Source: Mycolicibacterium crocinum
GTDB taxonomy: Bacteria > Actinomycetota > Actinomycetes > Mycobacteriales > Mycobacteriaceae
NCBI RefSeq assembly: GCF_022370635.2
Contig: NZ_CP092362.2
Coordinates: 2,294,001-2,358,000, forward strand
Length of the DNA: 64,000 nucleotides
Direction of reading: 5' to 3'
In this document: positions 1 to 9,170 of the stretch, one piece after another
How the letters are laid out: every line of letters begins with the position of its first letter
Numbering within the stretch: the first letter of the stretch is position 1
Program-made: the position numbers and the translations under genes
Notes under the pieces: generated by a model
What the model was told of the DNA's origin: nothing
Databases searched by the model: none
The model's input: the letters and a program-made list of their open reading frames with translations, nothing else

Positions 1-272
1 CCGCGGAGCTGCCGCCGATCGAGGATCCCGACGAGTTCTACGACCACCAACTCGAGGGGCTGGCAGTGCGCACTGTCGACGGTCGCGCCGTCGGCACGAT
101 CGCCGAAGTGCTGCACACCGCAGGCGGGGAACTGCTGGCGGTGCGCGGCGCTGACGGCGCCGAAGTGCTGGTGCCGTTCGTCGGTGCGATCGTCACGTCG
201 GTGTCGCTGGCCGACGGCATCGTCGAAATCGACCCTCCGGATGGGCTTCTGGACCTGGACAGTTTGGGCTGA
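1..272 (+). CDS. rimM: Ribosome maturation factor RimM, C-terminal part (5' truncated by window edge)
   Basis: The reading frame is open from base 3 and gives about 89 residues ending at TGA 270-272. It contains the PRC-barrel-type segment [18 protein letters not shown] and a C-terminal hydrophobic/acidic tail ending LLDLDSLG, typical of RimM. RimM binds ribosomal protein S19 and assists 30S head assembly. The N-terminal RimM domain lies upstream of the window. The stop is one base before the trmD start codon, so the two genes are almost certainly co-transcribed, as in the usual rpsP-KH-rimM-trmD operon. The identification is firm; the true start is not visible. Confidence 0.93.
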   Translation, partial: AELPPIEDPDEFYDHQLEGLAVRTVDGRAVGTIAEVLHTAGGELLAVRGADGAEVLVPFVGAIVTSVSLADGIVEIDPPDGLLDLDSLG

Positions 273-273
273 G

Positions 274-963
274 ATGCGCATTGACGTCATCTCTATCTTT
301 CCCGAGTATCTCGACCCCGTCCGACAGTCCTTGCCGGGCAAGGCGATCGAATCGGGCATCGTGGATTTCGCCGTGCACGATCTGCGCCGCTGGACTCACG
401 ACGTGCACCACTCGGTCGACGACGCCCCGTACGGCGGTGGTCCCGGCATGGTGATGAAAGCTCCGGTGTGGGGTGTGGCGCTCGACGAGATCTGCACTGA
501 GGAAACCGTTCTCGTGATCCCGACGCCGGCTGGGCGGCTGTTCACCCAGAACGACGCGCAAGCGTGGACGGAGGAGCGGCACCTGGTCTTCGCCTGCGGC
601 CGTTACGAAGGCATCGATCAGCGGGTGGCCGAGGACGCGCGCCGGCGGATGCGGGTCGAAGAGGTGTCGATCGGTGACTACGTGCTGGCCGGCGGTGAGG
701 TGGCCGCGTTGGTGATGATCGAGGCGGTGGTGCGGCTGCTACCGAACGTGATGGGCAATCCGCGCTCGCACCAAGACGATTCGCATTCACCGGAGAAGGA
801 CGGCCTGCTCGAAGGGCCGAGCTACACCCGTCCACCGGTCTGGCGTGAGCTGTCAGTGCCGGACGTATTGCTCTCGGGCGATCACGGCAAGGTCGCCGCC
901 TGGCGTCACGAGCAGGCGTTGCAACGCACGCGGGAACGCCGACCCGACCTGCTGGGTGACTAA
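274..963 (+). CDS. trmD: tRNA (guanine-N1-)-methyltransferase TrmD
   Basis: This 229-residue protein methylates G37 of tRNAs with a G36 using SAM. The start MRIDVISIFPEYL is the conserved TrmD N-terminus and fixes the ATG at 274 rather than an earlier in-frame codon. The SPOUT trefoil-knot motifs are visible: YGGGPGMVMK near residues 50-60, GRYEGIDQRV near 110-119, and EEVSIGDYVLAGGE near 130-143. Length matches the family. It begins one base after the rimM stop codon. About 53 bases of non-coding DNA follow before the MFS gene, so the operon probably ends near here. Confidence 0.97.
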   Translation: MRIDVISIFPEYLDPVRQSLPGKAIESGIVDFAVHDLRRWTHDVHHSVDDAPYGGGPGMVMKAPVWGVALDEICTEETVLVIPTPAGRLFTQNDAQAWTEERHLVFACGRYEGIDQRVAEDARRRMRVEEVSIGDYVLAGGEVAALVMIEAVVRLLPNVMGNPRSHQDDSHSPEKDGLLEGPSYTRPPVWRELSVPDVLLSGDHGKVAAWRHEQALQRTRERRPDLLGD

Positions 964-1016
964 CGGCACGGCGCGGCGCAGGTTATTCAGCCGCACCGAA
1001 GGGTATTGAGAACATC

Positions 1017-3221
1017 GTGACTCGTCAATCCACCGGCGCTCCGCCAGCACCGGCGGCTGCGCAGGTGACGGGCCGGCAGCGCAATTTCGTTTTTCTGGCT
1101 GTCGTGCTCGGCATGCTGCTGGCGGCCCTCGATCAGACCATCGTCGCGACCGCGCTGCCCACCGTCGTCGCCGACCTCGGCGGAGCCGGCCACCAGTCCT
1201 GGGTGGTCACGAGCTATCTGCTGGCCTCCACGATCGTGACCGCGGTGGTCGGCAAGCTCGGCGACACCTTCGGCCGCAAGACGGTCTTCCAGGCCGCGGT
1301 GCTGTTCTTCCTCGCCGGCTCGGTGCTGTGCGGTCTGGCCGGATCCATGTCCATGCTGGTCGCCTCCCGGGCGCTGCAGGGGATCGGCGGTGGCGCCATC
1401 ACGGTCACCGCGGTCGCGGTCATCGGCGAGGTCATCCCGCTCCGCGAACGCGGCCGATACCAGGGCGCCCTCGGCGCGGTCTTCGGCGTCACCACCGTCG
1501 TGGGCCCGCTGCTGGGCGGGCTGTTCACCGACCACATCGGGTGGCGGTGGGCGTTCTGGATCAACGTCCCGGTCGCCGTCGTGGTGCTGGCCGTCGCGGC
1601 GGTGGCGATCCCGGCGCTGGGCCGCACGGCCCGGCCGGTCATCGACTATCCCGGCATCGTGCTGGTGGGCCTCGGCGCGGCCGGGCTCACCCTGGCCACC
1701 AGCTGGGGCGGGACCACCTACGCGTGGGGCTCACCGACGATCATCGGACTGTTCGTCGGCTCGGTGGCCATCCTGGTGGTGTTCGTCTTCGTCGAAAAGC
1801 GTGCGGCCGAGCCGATTCTGCCGATCCGGCTGTTCGCCGACCCGGTGTTCACCGTGTGCTGTGTGCTGTCATTCGTCGTCGGCTTCGCGATGCTCGGTGC
1901 GCTGACGTTCCTGCCGACGTACATGCAGTTCGTCGACGGGGTGTCGGCCACCGTCTCGGGCCTGCACACGCTGCCGATGGTGTTGGGCTTGCTGGCCACC
2001 TCGCTGACCAGTGGTGTGATCGTGGGTCGCACCGGGCGCTACAAGATCTTCCCGATCGCAGGCACCGCAATCATGGCGGTCGGGTTCATTCTGCTGTCGC
2101 TGATGGACGCCCACACCTCCACGCTCGTGCAGTCGCTGGACCTGCTGGTCCTCGGTGCCGGGATCGGGCTGAGCATGCAGGTGCTGATCCTGACCGTGCA
2201 GAACACCGTCGACTTCACCGATCTGGGTGTGGCCACCTCAGGTGTCACGTTCTTCCGCACGATCGGTAGTTCGTTCGGCGCCGCGATCTTCGGTTCGCTG
2301 TTCAGCAACTTCCTGGCCGACCGGCTGCCGCCGGCCCTGGCCGCCAGTGGCGCCTCGCCCGAGGCCGCGCAGTCACCGCAGGCGTTGCACAAGCTTTCGC
2401 CCGCGGCGGCCGCGCCGATTATCGACGCCTACGCCGACTCGTTGAGCAAGGTGTTCCTGTTCGCGGCGCCGGTCGCGATTGTCGGCTTCGTGCTGGCGCT
2501 GTTCCTCAAACAGGTTCCGCTGCGCGACGCGGCCGCCACCGGCAGCACCGACCTCGGTGAAGGGTTCGGTATGCCGACCACCGAACCGGCCGAAAAGGTG
2601 CTGGAAGTGGCGGTCAGCCGGCTACTGAGGGAAAGCCGGGGCCAGCACCTGCCGGCCCTGGCCCGGGCGGGCGGTACTCGCCTCGACGTCCCGCTGATGT
2701 GGGCGGCGCTGCAGATCTACCGGCACGCACAGGTGGCCGGTGCGGCGGACCTGGGCGCCGTCGCGTCGCAACACCGGGTACCCGTCGAAATTCTGGAGCC
2801 GACGTTCGACCGGCTGGTCGCGACCGGTTACGCCCAGCGCAGCGGCGATCAACTCTGGCTCACCGCGGCCGGCGCCGCTGAGGTCAACCATGCCCGCAAC
2901 ATGCTGGCGAGCTGGATCACCGATACCCTCACCCGCTCACCGGCATTCGAAGGCAGGCCCGACCGGATGCAGGTGCAGGGCGCGATCGAGCGGATTGCCC
3001 GCAGCGTGCTGGAACAGAACGACGACGAGAGCGCCCAGGCCACCCGCCCGATGGTGCTCGGTCCGCAGCGTGCGGCCAGTCCGACCGCGCCGACGACACG
3101 GCTGGCCAGCCCGATGGCGAGCGCGACGGCGGTGGCGACGACGGCGGGCAACGAACCGACCCGGCCGTTTCGGGCGCGGGCCGAATTCCGTCAGCCGCCG
3201 CCGGGACCGCCGCGGCGTTAA
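1017..3221 (+). CDS. DHA2-type MFS drug-efflux transporter with C-terminal winged-helix-like domain
   Basis: The product has 734 residues. Residues about 20-515 form a 14-helix DHA2 (EmrB/QacA) transporter. The family signature LDQTIVATALPTVVADLGG is in helix 1, GRKTVF follows helix 2, and the motif C-like PLLGGLFTDHIGWRWAFWINVP lies around residues 160-185. These carriers export hydrophobic drugs or lipids with proton exchange. Residues about 530-660 are soluble and have the helix-helix-strand pattern of a winged-helix/MarR-like fold, followed by a Pro/Ala/Arg-rich tail. The GTG start at 1017 is directly followed by MTRQSTG. The gene separates trmD from the lppW-like gene, which are neighbours in M. 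tuberculosis, so it is probably an insertion. The substrate is unknown. Confidence 0.88.
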   Translation: MTRQSTGAPPAPAAAQVTGRQRNFVFLAVVLGMLLAALDQTIVATALPTVVADLGGAGHQSWVVTSYLLASTIVTAVVGKLGDTFGRKTVFQAAVLFFLAGSVLCGLAGSMSMLVASRALQGIGGGAITVTAVAVIGEVIPLRERGRYQGALGAVFGVTTVVGPLLGGLFTDHIGWRWAFWINVPVAVVVLAVAAVAIPALGRTARPVIDYPGIVLVGLGAAGLTLATSWGGTTYAWGSPTIIGLFVGSVAILVVFVFVEKRAAEPILPIRLFADPVFTVCCVLSFVVGFAMLGALTFLPTYMQFVDGVSATVSGLHTLPMVLGLLATSLTSGVIVGRTGRYKIFPIAGTAIMAVGFILLSLMDAHTSTLVQSLDLLVLGAGIGLSMQVLILTVQNTVDFTDLGVATSGVTFFRTIGSSFGAAIFGSLFSNFLADRLPPALAASGASPEAAQSPQALHKLSPAAAAPIIDAYADSLSKVFLFAAPVAIVGFVLALFLKQVPLRDAAATGSTDLGEGFGMPTTEPAEKVLEVAVSRLLRESRGQHLPALARAGGTRLDVPLMWAALQIYRHAQVAGAADLGAVASQHRVPVEILEPTFDRLVATGYAQRSGDQLWLTAAGAAEVNHARNMLASWITDTLTRSPAFEGRPDRMQVQGAIERIARSVLEQNDDESAQATRPMVLGPQRAASPTAPTTRLASPMASATAVATTAGNEPTRPFRARAEFRQPPPGPPRR

Positions 3222-3234
3222 AGGTGATGCGGGG

Positions 3235-4167
3235 TCAGATCCGCCCGCCGGGGAACATCGTCTTGACGGCTTGGGTCATGGTGTTGCGCGCGGTGGCGTC
3301 GTCGACCGGCTGCAGTGAGGCCATGGCCAGAACGAAGCGACGGTCCGAGCCGATCACGCCGGTGGACATGTGCAGCCAGTTGCCACCGTTCCAGCAGCAC
3401 ATCCAACCTTGTTTCACCGCAACGGGTTCGGCGAACAACCCGTCGGGGATGCCGAACCGCTGCGGGTAACCGTCCACGCCGGTGGGAGTCGACGCCGACA
3501 GATCGCCGAGGATAACCGCGGCCTGCGAGGCGGGCAGACCGCCCGCGCCGTCGAGCAGCATGTCGTAGTAGCGGACCAGATCGGCGGTGGTGCTCATGGT
3601 GTTCCACCAGTTGCCGTCGTAGGGCGCGCTGGTCGAGGACAGTCCGTAGCGCGCGGTGACCCGGCTGATGATCGCGTTGCCGCCGCCCTCGCCCCAGAAC
3701 ACCTCCGCGGCGCTGTCGTCGGACGACCGCAGCATCACGTCGAAAGACTGCTGCTCTTCGGGCGTCAGCTGGCGCTGGCCCTTGGCCACCTGCATCAGCA
3801 GGTCGTCGGCGATGAACAGTTTGCTGACCGAGGCCACCGGGAAGGGGGCGTCGTCACCGCCGGTGAGGACCTTCCCCGTCGTTCGGTCCAACAGGGTGAA
3901 GCTGATGTCGGCGCCGCCCTGAGCGGCCTCGGAGGCGGCTTGCTTGGCCAGCATGTCCAGATTGGCCAGCGATGCCGGCGGCGCGTCGGGCAGCGGACCG
4001 ATGGCGGGGGATTGCGCGATGGCATTCGGGTCGGCGGACAGCAGATTCACCGGGCGGGCCGCTGCGTCGCTAGGTCCCGCGTTCACCTGTGCGGACGAGG
4101 CGGCCACCAGGACGCCGATCAGTGCCGCTGCGGTGCCCGTGACCAGCATCGACAGATGCCGTCGCAT
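3235..4167 (-). CDS. Exported beta-lactamase-like serine hydrolase (LppW homologue)
   Basis: This is a 310-residue exported protein of the serine beta-lactamase/DD-peptidase fold. It has an N-terminal hydrophobic signal segment, then the catalytic tetrad SVSK (about residues 113-116), an SDN-like SSDDSAAE and a KTG-like VKQG. The position opposite trmD/rplS matches Rv2905 (lppW). Unlike a true Lpp protein, no lipobox cysteine is visible, so it may be released or stay anchored by the signal helix. I chose the second ATG (4167): AAGGAG at 4174-4179 abuts the upstream ATG 4173 but is six bases from 4167. The enzymatic activity is unproven. Confidence 0.82.
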   Translation of the reverse strand: MRRHLSMLVTGTAAALIGVLVAASSAQVNAGPSDAAARPVNLLSADPNAIAQSPAIGPLPDAPPASLANLDMLAKQAASEAAQGGADISFTLLDRTTGKVLTGGDDAPFPVASVSKLFIADDLLMQVAKGQRQLTPEEQQSFDVMLRSSDDSAAEVFWGEGGGNAIISRVTARYGLSSTSAPYDGNWWNTMSTTADLVRYYDMLLDGAGGLPASQAAVILGDLSASTPTGVDGYPQRFGIPDGLFAEPVAVKQGWMCCWNGGNWLHMSTGVIGSDRRFVLAMASLQPVDDATARNTMTQAVKTMFPGGRI

Positions 4168-4478
4168 GTCCATCTCCTTGAGGGCCTGGTGGAACGCTGA
4201 GATCCGGGGTGCCGCGTTGCCGCCCGACCGTAGTCCAGGTTAACGGTATCTTTTCTACACCGCGCGATTAGCTGACCGACAGATCAACGGCACCTCGGCG
4301 GGTCGCGCGATTTCACTGCTCGCGGTCCGTCTGGCACAATTGAGCAGTTGCCGCGCGGGCTGGGGCTTTTCCGCCTGCTGCGCCATACACCACGTGCCCG
4401 AATCCATCGGCCCGGCGACCGTCAGCGCGTTTTGCGCAGGCAGGTGGCTGCGCCGCGAACCGCAAGGAAGTGTCACCG
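4168..4478 (+). promoter_or_regulatory. Divergent intergenic region with probable rplS leader hairpin
   Basis: These 311 bases separate the divergent lppW-like and rplS genes and hold no convincing ORF. A possible minus-10 element for rplS is ACAATT at 4336-4341, which would give a leader of about 130 nt. Inside that leader GCGCAG (4434-4439) pairs perfectly with CTGCGC (4448-4453), just upstream of the AAGGAAG ribosome-binding site at 4464-4470. A structured leader could support feedback control by L19, but this is inference. The AT-richer stretch around 4240-4262 may hold the lppW-side promoter. Confidence 0.4.
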
Positions 4479-4820
4479 ATGAACACGCTGGACTTCGTCG
4501 ACCAGGCGTCGCTGCGCGACGACATTCCGACCTTCAGCCCCGGGGACACCATCAATGTCCACGTGAAGGTCATCGAGGGCAACAAGCAGCGCGTTCAGGT
4601 CTTCAAGGGTGTTGTGATCCGTCGTTCCGGCGGCGGCATCCGCGAGACCTTCACCGTGCGCAAGGAGAGCTACGGCGTCGGCGTCGAGCGCACCTTCCCG
4701 GTGCATTCGCCCAACATCGACCACATCGAGGTCCTCACCCGCGGTGATGTTCGTCGCGCGAAGCTCTACTACCTGCGCGAGCTGCGGGGCAAGAAGGCCA
4801 AGATCAAGGAAAAGCGCTGA
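4479..4820 (+). CDS. rplS: 50S ribosomal protein L19
   Basis: The 113-residue product starts [15 protein letters not shown] and ends [11 protein letters not shown], the standard mycobacterial L19 ends. Conserved L19 blocks include [34 protein letters not shown] and [16 protein letters not shown]19 lies at the 30S-50S interface. The ATG at 4479 is chosen over an in-frame GTG at 4470 because AAGGAAG at 4464-4470 is correctly spaced only for the ATG and overlaps the GTG. lepB follows after 53 bases, as in other actinobacteria. Confidence 0.97.
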   Translation: MNTLDFVDQASLRDDIPTFSPGDTINVHVKVIEGNKQRVQVFKGVVIRRSGGGIRETFTVRKESYGVGVERTFPVHSPNIDHIEVLTRGDVRRAKLYYLRELRGKKAKIKEKR

Positions 4821-4873
4821 GCTCCGACGCGTGCGCGGCGTGAGCGGTCAGCTGGTCTGACTACGCTAACGAC

Positions 4874-5710
4874 GTGACCGACACAACGGGCTCGGACGAC
4901 TCCACTCCGGACAACGCCACGCAGACAGACGTTCCGGACGAAAACGCCGCTGACGACACCCCTGATACGGGGGAAAAGAAAAAGAAGTCGGCGCTGCGCG
5001 AAGGCGCGATCCTCGTCGCCATCGCGATAGTCCTCTACTACGTGATGCTGACGTTCATCGCGCGTCCGTACCTGATTCCGTCGGAATCGATGGAGCCCAC
5101 CCTGCACGGCTGTGCCGGCTGCGTCGGCGACCGAATCATGGTCGACAAGGTCACCTACCGGTTCGGTGACCCGCGTCCCGGTGACGTCATCGTCTTCAAG
5201 GGTCCGCCGAACTGGAACGTCGGATACAAGTCGATCCGGTCCACCAACACCGTGGTTCGCTACATCGAAAACGCGCTGTCTGTGGTCGGCTTCGTGCCGC
5301 CCGACGAGAACGACTTGGTCAAGCGCGTCATCGCGACCGGCGGCCAGACGGTGCAGTGTCGCGCCGACACCGGGCTGACCGTCGACGGCAAGCCGCTCAC
5401 CGAGCCGTACCTCAACGCGCAGACGATGATGGCCGACCCGCTGGTGTACCCGTGTCTGGGCAACGAGTTCGGTCCGGTGAAGGTGCCCGACGGCCGGCTA
5501 TGGGTGATGGGTGACAACCGCACGCATTCGGCGGATTCGCGGGCCCACTGCACCAGCACACCCGCCGACGCCCAGAAGGGCATTTTGTGCACCGGCGACC
5601 CGATGGCCGGCACCGTTCCGGTGAGCAATGTCATCGGCAAGGCTCGGTTCATCGCGTGGCCGCCGTCTCGCTGGGGTGGTGTGTCCTCGGTCAACCCGCA
5701 GCAGGGCTGA
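4874..5710 (+). CDS. lepB: Signal peptidase I
   Basis: This 278-residue membrane protease removes signal peptides from Sec and Tat substrates. An acidic, low-complexity cytosolic tail (residues 1-38, ending EKKKKS) precedes one transmembrane helix (about 44-62). The catalytic Ser72 is in the box B motif PSESMEPTL and the catalytic Lys150 is in [11 protein letters not shown]. The [11 protein letters not shown] box E motif follows near the C-terminus. The cysteine pairs (HGCAGC, later VQC, YPC, AHC, ILC) are unusually numerous and lie in the extracytoplasmic domain, so disulfides are possible. The GTG start at 4874 is the first in-frame start. Two bases separate its stop from rnhB. Confidence 0.96.
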   Translation: MTDTTGSDDSTPDNATQTDVPDENAADDTPDTGEKKKKSALREGAILVAIAIVLYYVMLTFIARPYLIPSESMEPTLHGCAGCVGDRIMVDKVTYRFGDPRPGDVIVFKGPPNWNVGYKSIRSTNTVVRYIENALSVVGFVPPDENDLVKRVIATGGQTVQCRADTGLTVDGKPLTEPYLNAQTMMADPLVYPCLGNEFGPVKVPDGRLWVMGDNRTHSADSRAHCTSTPADAQKGILCTGDPMAGTVPVSNVIGKARFIAWPPSRWGGVSSVNPQQG

Positions 5711-5712
5711 CC

Positions 5713-6426
5713 ATGCCGGCGATGACGTGGCCGCCGCGGACGGTGATCCGCAAATCGTCGGGACTGCGCACCCTCGAATCCGCTTTGTACCGAAGCGGTT
5801 TGGGACCGGTGGCCGGAGTCGACGAAGTCGGCCGGGGTGCGTGCGCAGGCCCGCTGGTGGTGGCGGCCTGTGTGCTGAGCCCGAATCGTCTCGAGAGTTT
5901 GGCCGCACTCGATGACTCCAAGAAGCTGAACCACGCCGAACGGGAGCGCCTGTTCCCGATCATCAAGCGCTACGCGCTGGCCTATCACGTGGTGTTCATT
6001 CCGGCGCCCGAGGTGGACCGGCGCGGGGTGCACGTGGCCAACATCGAGGGCATGCGCCGCGCGGTGGCGGGGCTGTCGGTGCGACCGGGGTACGTGCTGT
6101 CCGACGGCTTCCGGGTGCCCGGGCTGCCGATGCCGTCGCTGCCCGTGATCGGCGGGGACGCCGCGGCGGCCTGTATCGCAGCGGCCAGCGTGCTGGCCAA
6201 GGTCAGCCGCGACCGGCTGATGGTGGCGATGGACGACGAACATCCGGGGTACGGTTTCGCCGAGCACAAGGGATACAGCACGCCGGCGCACAGTGCGGCG
6301 CTGAACGAGCTGGGACCATGCCGTCAGCACAGGTTTTCTTACATCAATGTGCGGCGGGTGGCGCGTGCCGGTGGTACGGAAATGGTGATGGAGTGCCCAC
6401 CCCCGCAGCAAGACGATCAGGTGTGA
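5713..6426 (+). CDS. rnhB: Ribonuclease HII
   Basis: The 237-residue enzyme cleaves RNA of RNA-DNA hybrids and single ribonucleotides embedded in DNA. Diagnostic motifs are [19 protein letters not shown], with the catalytic Asp-Glu pair, then LDDSKKLN, and [32 protein letters not shown] completes the active site. The ATG at 5713 lies two bases after the lepB stop, implying translational coupling; another in-frame ATG follows at 5722. It is longer than many RNase HII proteins at the N-terminus (residues 1-35), as in other mycobacteria. Confidence 0.95.
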   Translation: MPAMTWPPRTVIRKSSGLRTLESALYRSGLGPVAGVDEVGRGACAGPLVVAACVLSPNRLESLAALDDSKKLNHAERERLFPIIKRYALAYHVVFIPAPEVDRRGVHVANIEGMRRAVAGLSVRPGYVLSDGFRVPGLPMPSLPVIGGDAAAACIAAASVLAKVSRDRLMVAMDDEHPGYGFAEHKGYSTPAHSAALNELGPCRQHRFSYINVRRVARAGGTEMVMECPPPQQDDQV

Positions 6427-6475
6427 GTCAAGATGGATAGCACCACGACCGAAGACAAAGAGGGCCGCTGAACCG

Positions 6476-6781
6476 ATGAGTGCCGAAGATCTCGAAAAGT
6501 ACGAGACCGAGATGGAGCTCTCGCTGTACCGCGAATACAAGGACATCGTGGGGCAGTTCAGCTACGTCGTGGAAACCGAGCGTCGTTTCTACCTGGCCAA
6601 CAGCGTGGAGTTGGTGCCGCGTAACACCGACGGCGAGGTGTACTTCGAGCTGCGCCTGACCGATGCGTGGGTGTGGGACATGTACCGCCCGGCGCGGTTC
6701 GTCAAGCAGGTCCGGGTGATCACGTTCAAGGACGTCAACATCGAAGAGGTCGAGAAGCCCGAGCTCCGGCTGCCCGAATAA
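6476..6781 (+). CDS. DUF2469 family protein (Rv2901c-type)
   Basis: This acidic 101-residue protein belongs to a small family confined largely to actinobacteria and always found beside rnhB. It begins MSAEDLEKYETEMELSLYRE and is rich in Glu and aromatic residues, with no signal peptide or membrane segment. Its function is not established. Conservation across mycobacteria and its fixed place after lepB-rnhB suggest a housekeeping role. In M. tuberculosis fdhF/fdhD follow; here an accessory block begins instead. Confidence 0.9.
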   Translation: MSAEDLEKYETEMELSLYREYKDIVGQFSYVVETERRFYLANSVELVPRNTDGEVYFELRLTDAWVWDMYRPARFVKQVRVITFKDVNIEEVEKPELRLPE

Positions 6782-6854
6782 GGCTACCGCGCAACGCATT
6801 TGCGCGTGAGCGACGAATCGCTGACGTACACTCCGTCCTAACTCGAGGGGGAGT

Positions 6855-7811
6855 ATGTCTTCAACGGTGTGGTTGCGGGTAGGGGCGGCGAGTGCGACCG
6901 TGTGCGCGGTCGTGGCGGGATGTTCGTCCACTCAGCCTGAGGCGCAGCCGACGACGGCCGAATCTGCGGTGACGCCGAGTGTCGCCGCGACCAGCCCGGA
7001 CAAGCCCGCCCACCTGACGGAGGGCGCCGACAACGTCGTCACCTTCGACTTCATCTACCCCGAAGGCGATGCGCACTGGACCGACGAGGCCAAAGCCTCG
7101 CTCACTGACGCCGCCAACGCCGTCGCCGCCTACCTCGAGGTTCCCAAACCCGTCACCATCACCTACAAGGTTGCCGACGACAACGAACCGAATCATCTGG
7201 CGCAGGCTGCCAGCGATCGCGTCGATGACGACTCGCCCGGGTACTTCCGCACGGTGGTCCAGCAGAAGCTGATCACCGGTGAGGATGCCAACGGCGCCTT
7301 GCCCGACGGCGATATCGACGTCAACTGGAACGCGAACTGGGCGCTGAGCGACGACGCCGTGACCGAAGGCAAGGACGACTTCAAGGCGACGATCATGCAC
7401 GAGTTGGTGCACACGCTGGGCTTCGACACCGGCATCTCGGGCCCGGGGTCGCCGCAGGGGAAGAACCACCCGACGTTCGACAGCTTCATCGTCACCGCCG
7501 ACGGCACCAAGGTGATCAACGACGACTACACCTTCAACACCGCCTTCGAGCCGAATCTGACCGGCGGCGACGGCGGACTGTTCTTCGGTGGGCCGAATGC
7601 GATGGCGGCCTACGACGGCAAGCCGGTGCCGCTGCTCACCGACCCGGAGTGGAACGTCAGCAATGTCGCGCACCTGAATGGCCATGTCTTCACCGGTGAG
7701 AACAAGAAGATGATGAATCCTGGCGACGACGGCGACGGAGCGGAAGTGCGGGTGCTCAGTCCGGTCGAGCTCGGCATCCTCGCCGATCTGGGCTACCGGG
7801 TGCGGCAGTAG
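6855..7811 (+). CDS. Lipoprotein with HExxH metalloprotease-like domain
   Basis: The 318-residue precursor carries a signal peptide ending in the lipobox VAGC (Cys23), so it should be a membrane-anchored lipoprotein. After a Thr/Ser/Pro linker (about 25-50) comes a domain with HELVH at His182-Glu183-His186 followed by TLGFDT. The first part fits the zincin HExxH motif and the flanking GF resembles metzincin-like proteases. The usual third ligand position (His/Asp three residues after the Gly) is a Thr here, so metal binding is likely but not certain. The C-terminus has MMNPGDDGDG and SPVELGILADLGY, typical of that superfamily. The start ATG follows GAGGGGGAG. Substrate unknown. Confidence 0.7.
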   Translation: MSSTVWLRVGAASATVCAVVAGCSSTQPEAQPTTAESAVTPSVAATSPDKPAHLTEGADNVVTFDFIYPEGDAHWTDEAKASLTDAANAVAAYLEVPKPVTITYKVADDNEPNHLAQAASDRVDDDSPGYFRTVVQQKLITGEDANGALPDGDIDVNWNANWALSDDAVTEGKDDFKATIMHELVHTLGFDTGISGPGSPQGKNHPTFDSFIVTADGTKVINDDYTFNTAFEPNLTGGDGGLFFGGPNAMAAYDGKPVPLLTDPEWNVSNVAHLNGHVFTGENKKMMNPGDDGDGAEVRVLSPVELGILADLGYRVRQ

Positions 7812-7815
7812 GTCT

Positions 7816-9042
7816 TCAGCGCAGCGATGCGTCGATCGCGTCCGCGGACAAGATTCTCTCCAACACCAGCGCCGCGCTGCCGATATTGCCCGCCTTGTCG
7901 CCATAGGTCGACGGGACGACCTGAAGATGCCGAGTAGCGAGCGCAGTTGCGTTGCCGTACAACGTCTCTCGTAACCCGGCCACGAAGACGTCGTAGGCAC
8001 CGGACATGTCCCCGCCGACGACGAGGACCTCGGGATTGAGGAGGTTCACCGCTGCGGCGATCACTTCTCCGACGTGGCGGCCACTTTCGCGTAACAGCCG
8101 GCGCACCTCGCCGTCGCCGTGATTGGCCAGTTCGACAACATCGCGAATGTGGTTGACGGCTCGGCCCTGCTCCTGCAGCGTGCGCACCAGCGCCCACCCG
8201 CCGGCGACGGCCTCCAGGCATCCGGTGTCGCCGCATCGGCACGGGATGCCTTCTGCAGCTGCGGTCTTGTTGTGGCCGAACTCGCCGGCCGCGCCGACGG
8301 CGCCGCGTTGCAGTACGCCGCCAGAGACGATCCCGGCGCCAAGTCCGGTGGATGCCTTGATCAGCAGCAGGTCGTCGTGAATCCTCAGCGGGCCGCGACG
8401 TTCCGAGAGCGCCTGGACGTTGGTGTCGTTGTCGAGCACGATCGGCGCCGACGTCAGGTTGCGGAAGTACGGCTCCAGCGGGACGCCGTCCCATCCGCTC
8501 ATCACCGGCGATGCCAGGCTGCAGCCGCGCTGCTGGTCGACGGTTCCCGGCAGCGAGACCCCGACACCGAGTACTTCCTGAACGGGCCTGCCTGTCTCGT
8601 CGAGCAGAACCTCCAGCCGCTTGACCAGGTCTGGCATCAAGTCATCGGGGCCGATGCGAATCTCGGAGTCCATATCGGCCAGGGCCTGGATGTCGCCGGC
8701 GAGGTTGCAGACAGCCAACCGGGTGCGACTTCGTCCGATCGCTGCCGACAGCACCACTCCGGCCTCGGCATTGAACCGGACCAGTGCGGGGGGTCGGCCC
8801 CCGGTCGACGGGCCCTCTTCTCCTTCGGAGACCAGTCCGCGGCGCCCGAGTGCGGCAATGCGGCTTCCCACGGCCGTCCTGGACAGGCCGGTCAGTTCCC
8901 GGATTTCGGTGCGGGTGGTGGCGGCACCGTCACGGATGAGCGTGAAAACATCCCCCGCCGTAGCGGGGGCAGCAGAACGCCTGGTGACCGGCACCTTTCC
9001 ATTGAACCAAGAACTATCTCCGCTGCATAGCGATGGAGACAC
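7816..9042 (-). CDS. ROK-family transcriptional regulator
   Basis: The 408-residue protein has an N-terminal winged helix (about 25-75, with TRTEIRELTGLSRTAVGSRI as the helix-turn-helix) joined to a ROK sugar-kinase-like domain. ROK hallmarks are GVGVSLPGTVD, LDNDTNVQAL, GLGAGIVSGG and the zinc site CRCGDTGCLEAVAGG. Such proteins repress sugar-uptake or catabolic genes until a sugar ligand binds. It faces an MFS transporter across a short gap that holds an inverted repeat, so it probably controls that gene and itself. The GTG at 9042 is the ORF limit; a GTG inside the coding region near 8996 is a possible alternative start. Ligand unknown. Confidence 0.85.
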   Translation of the reverse strand: MSPSLCSGDSSWFNGKVPVTRRSAAPATAGDVFTLIRDGAATTRTEIRELTGLSRTAVGSRIAALGRRGLVSEGEEGPSTGGRPPALVRFNAEAGVVLSAAIGRSRTRLAVCNLAGDIQALADMDSEIRIGPDDLMPDLVKRLEVLLDETGRPVQEVLGVGVSLPGTVDQQRGCSLASPVMSGWDGVPLEPYFRNLTSAPIVLDNDTNVQALSERRGPLRIHDDLLLIKASTGLGAGIVSGGVLQRGAVGAAGEFGHNKTAAAEGIPCRCGDTGCLEAVAGGWALVRTLQEQGRAVNHIRDVVELANHGDGEVRRLLRESGRHVGEVIAAAVNLLNPEVLVVGGDMSGAYDVFVAGLRETLYGNATALATRHLQVVPSTYGDKAGNIGSAALVLERILSADAIDASLR

Positions 9043-9047
9043 CCGTC

Positions 9048-9072
9048 ACTTTTACCGAAATAAGACAAAAGT
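9048..9072. promoter_or_regulatory. Candidate ROK operator (inverted repeat)
   Basis: ACTTTT at 9048-9053 and AAAAGT at 9067-9072 are perfect inverted arms around a 13-base AT-rich centre, in an otherwise GC-rich sequence. The site lies in the gap between the divergent ROK and MFS genes, immediately upstream of the ROK start. AT-rich dyads of this size are typical ROK-repressor targets. The assignment is inferred from position and symmetry. Confidence 0.5.
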
Positions 9073-9170
9073 CGGTTGGAAGAGCGGTGTAAGTGGCGCT
9101 AGTGTCGGGACAGGGATCGAGCGCTGCACTGCGGCAGCAACCGCCACCGCACAGAAAGGCGATAGCTCCC

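Noticed and set aside
5260..6546. Minus-strand 428-residue ORF across lepB/rnhB
   Set aside because: Composition typical of an antisense frame and no recognisable fold. lepB and rnhB are unequivocal.
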